NCBI GenBank assembly: GCA_033063855.1 | Contig: CP093831.1 | Span: 18,352,001-18,416,000 of the forward strand | Length of the DNA: 64,000 nt | Direction of reading: 5' to 3' | Source of the DNA: Smittia aterrima | Taxonomy: Eukaryota > Arthropoda > Insecta > Diptera > Chironomidae | Part shown: one piece after another, positions 63,193 through 64,000 of the stretch | Numbering within the stretch: the first letter of the stretch is position 1 | Layout: each line of letters opens with the position of its first letter | Translations under genes and position numbers: made by a program | Notes under the pieces: model-generated | The model's input: the letters and a program-made list of their open reading frames with translations, nothing else | What the model was told of the DNA's origin: nothing | The model's database searches: none

Positions 63193-64000
63193 ATAAAAAA
63201 ATTTGGTTTTTAGATGTAAATAAATTTTTTGAAAGAAATTGTTATTGCGTAAGTTAGATGGAATGTAACATTGACCCGTTCAATCAATGTTGTGCAAAGC
63301 TATTACACAAGACATGTTCAGTTCACTGATATAACTGATAACAGTGATTACATGCCCGCTGAAGTCATTTCTTTGCTTCCTTGAGCTAAATTCCGTTCTG
63401 TGGAATGTTGATCGAAGACATTTCTAACAATTCAATATCCAAGTCGTCGTTGATGTTGTTGAGAGAAAAAGAGCGCACAACGACCTCTCTCAAGGCCATT
63501 CACGCGAGGGAATGGAAATAAACTAACAATCGTTCGATAGCCGAGCAAGAATAGAAGCATGAGGAAAAAGTAAAAAGTGCACATTAAAAGCTCGAGAAGG
63601 AAATTTTTTCTGTTGCACAAAAGCCGAGCATGAAAAAATTGTAACGAAACGACGAAGACGCTCAAAAATATGTGAAACTGTGGATCGAACAATAATTTTT
63701 CATTCAAAGTATTGTCAGATGCTACTTTTGGTGTCATTTTCAGGTTGTGGCGAGGAATCGTGCAATACAAACGGCAATGATAGTCACACGAGGGAGAATA
63801 AATAAAGAGCCTTCTCGAGCCACCGCAGTTGATGATGAGAACTTTAGAGAAACCGATGATCATTGTTTATTTAAATTGATGGGTTCTCTCTCCCTCCGTC
63901 TCTTCCCTCTTCACGATTGAGTATTTAAGCTCGAACCCGATGTAATAACGAAAAATTTATATCGCACATTTCCATAAAATAGACGACCAGTCGTTTAAAT
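63193..64000. other. Right flank, no gene recognised
   Basis: Contains poly(A) hexamers of the preceding gene. A 143-codon minus-strand frame (63432-63863) with several hydrophobic stretches has no homology I recognise and no clear promoter, so it is left uncalled. Confidence 0.45.

Noticed and set aside
63432..63863. 143-codon minus-strand frame with hydrophobic stretches
   Set aside because: Resembles a membrane protein only by composition; no start context or family match.

Overview
The window is nuclear DNA from an insect, most likely a fly. The genes are AT-rich and split by short GT-AG introns. The gene set (slingshot, Tim9, Grip91/GCP3, Smg6 and two secreted chitin-binding proteins) is animal, and the chitin-binding and slingshot sequences look insect. 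A decayed leucine-rich-repeat/BTB-like pseudogene resembles families I associate with midges and mosquitoes, so a lower dipteran is plausible, but the species cannot be fixed from this sequence. I see no bacterial-type defence or biosynthetic system, CRISPR array, or convincing tRNA or rRNA gene.

Layout. 1-9.3 kb is gene-poor and mobile. A long-armed foldback (palindromic) element with TA-flanked CAGTC termini spans 329-3409. Its left arm holds two later insertions: a TA-flanked MITE (345-1046) and a Helitron/HINE-like element with 130-bp tandem repeats (1376-2257). The intact right arm serves as an in-place empty-site control for both. At 5316-6152 a second candidate element carries a minisatellite and lies between exact 12-bp direct repeats. 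At 9.3-10.8 kb (minus) is a secreted protein with two chitin-binding domains and two C-type-lectin-like domains, behind a TATA/Inr promoter with GATA motifs. 10.9-20.5 kb is mostly empty, apart from a 68-bp fragment of the HINE-like element and the LRR/BTB-like pseudogene near 19.2-19.9 kb.

20.6-27.8 kb (minus) holds six exons of slingshot, the cofilin phosphatase; its true first exon was not found. 27.8-36.8 kb contains no supported gene and probably holds the slingshot 5' intron and regulatory DNA.

36.8-60.2 kb is a housekeeping cluster. Tim9 (plus) converges on Grip91/GCP3 (minus), and Grip91 is divergent from Smg6 (plus) across about 0.7 kb. All 16 Smg6 coding exons could be joined in frame into a 1,419-residue protein with all three catalytic aspartates of the PIN nuclease. 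62.1-63.2 kb (plus) is a second secreted chitin-binding (peritrophin-like) protein.

The housekeeping genes serve separate processes: actin turnover (slingshot), mitochondrial import (Tim9), microtubule nucleation (Grip91) and nonsense-mediated decay (Smg6). The two chitin-binding genes probably act outside the cell at cuticle or peritrophic matrix. Exon junctions were set by hand from GT-AG sites, reading phase and protein continuity.
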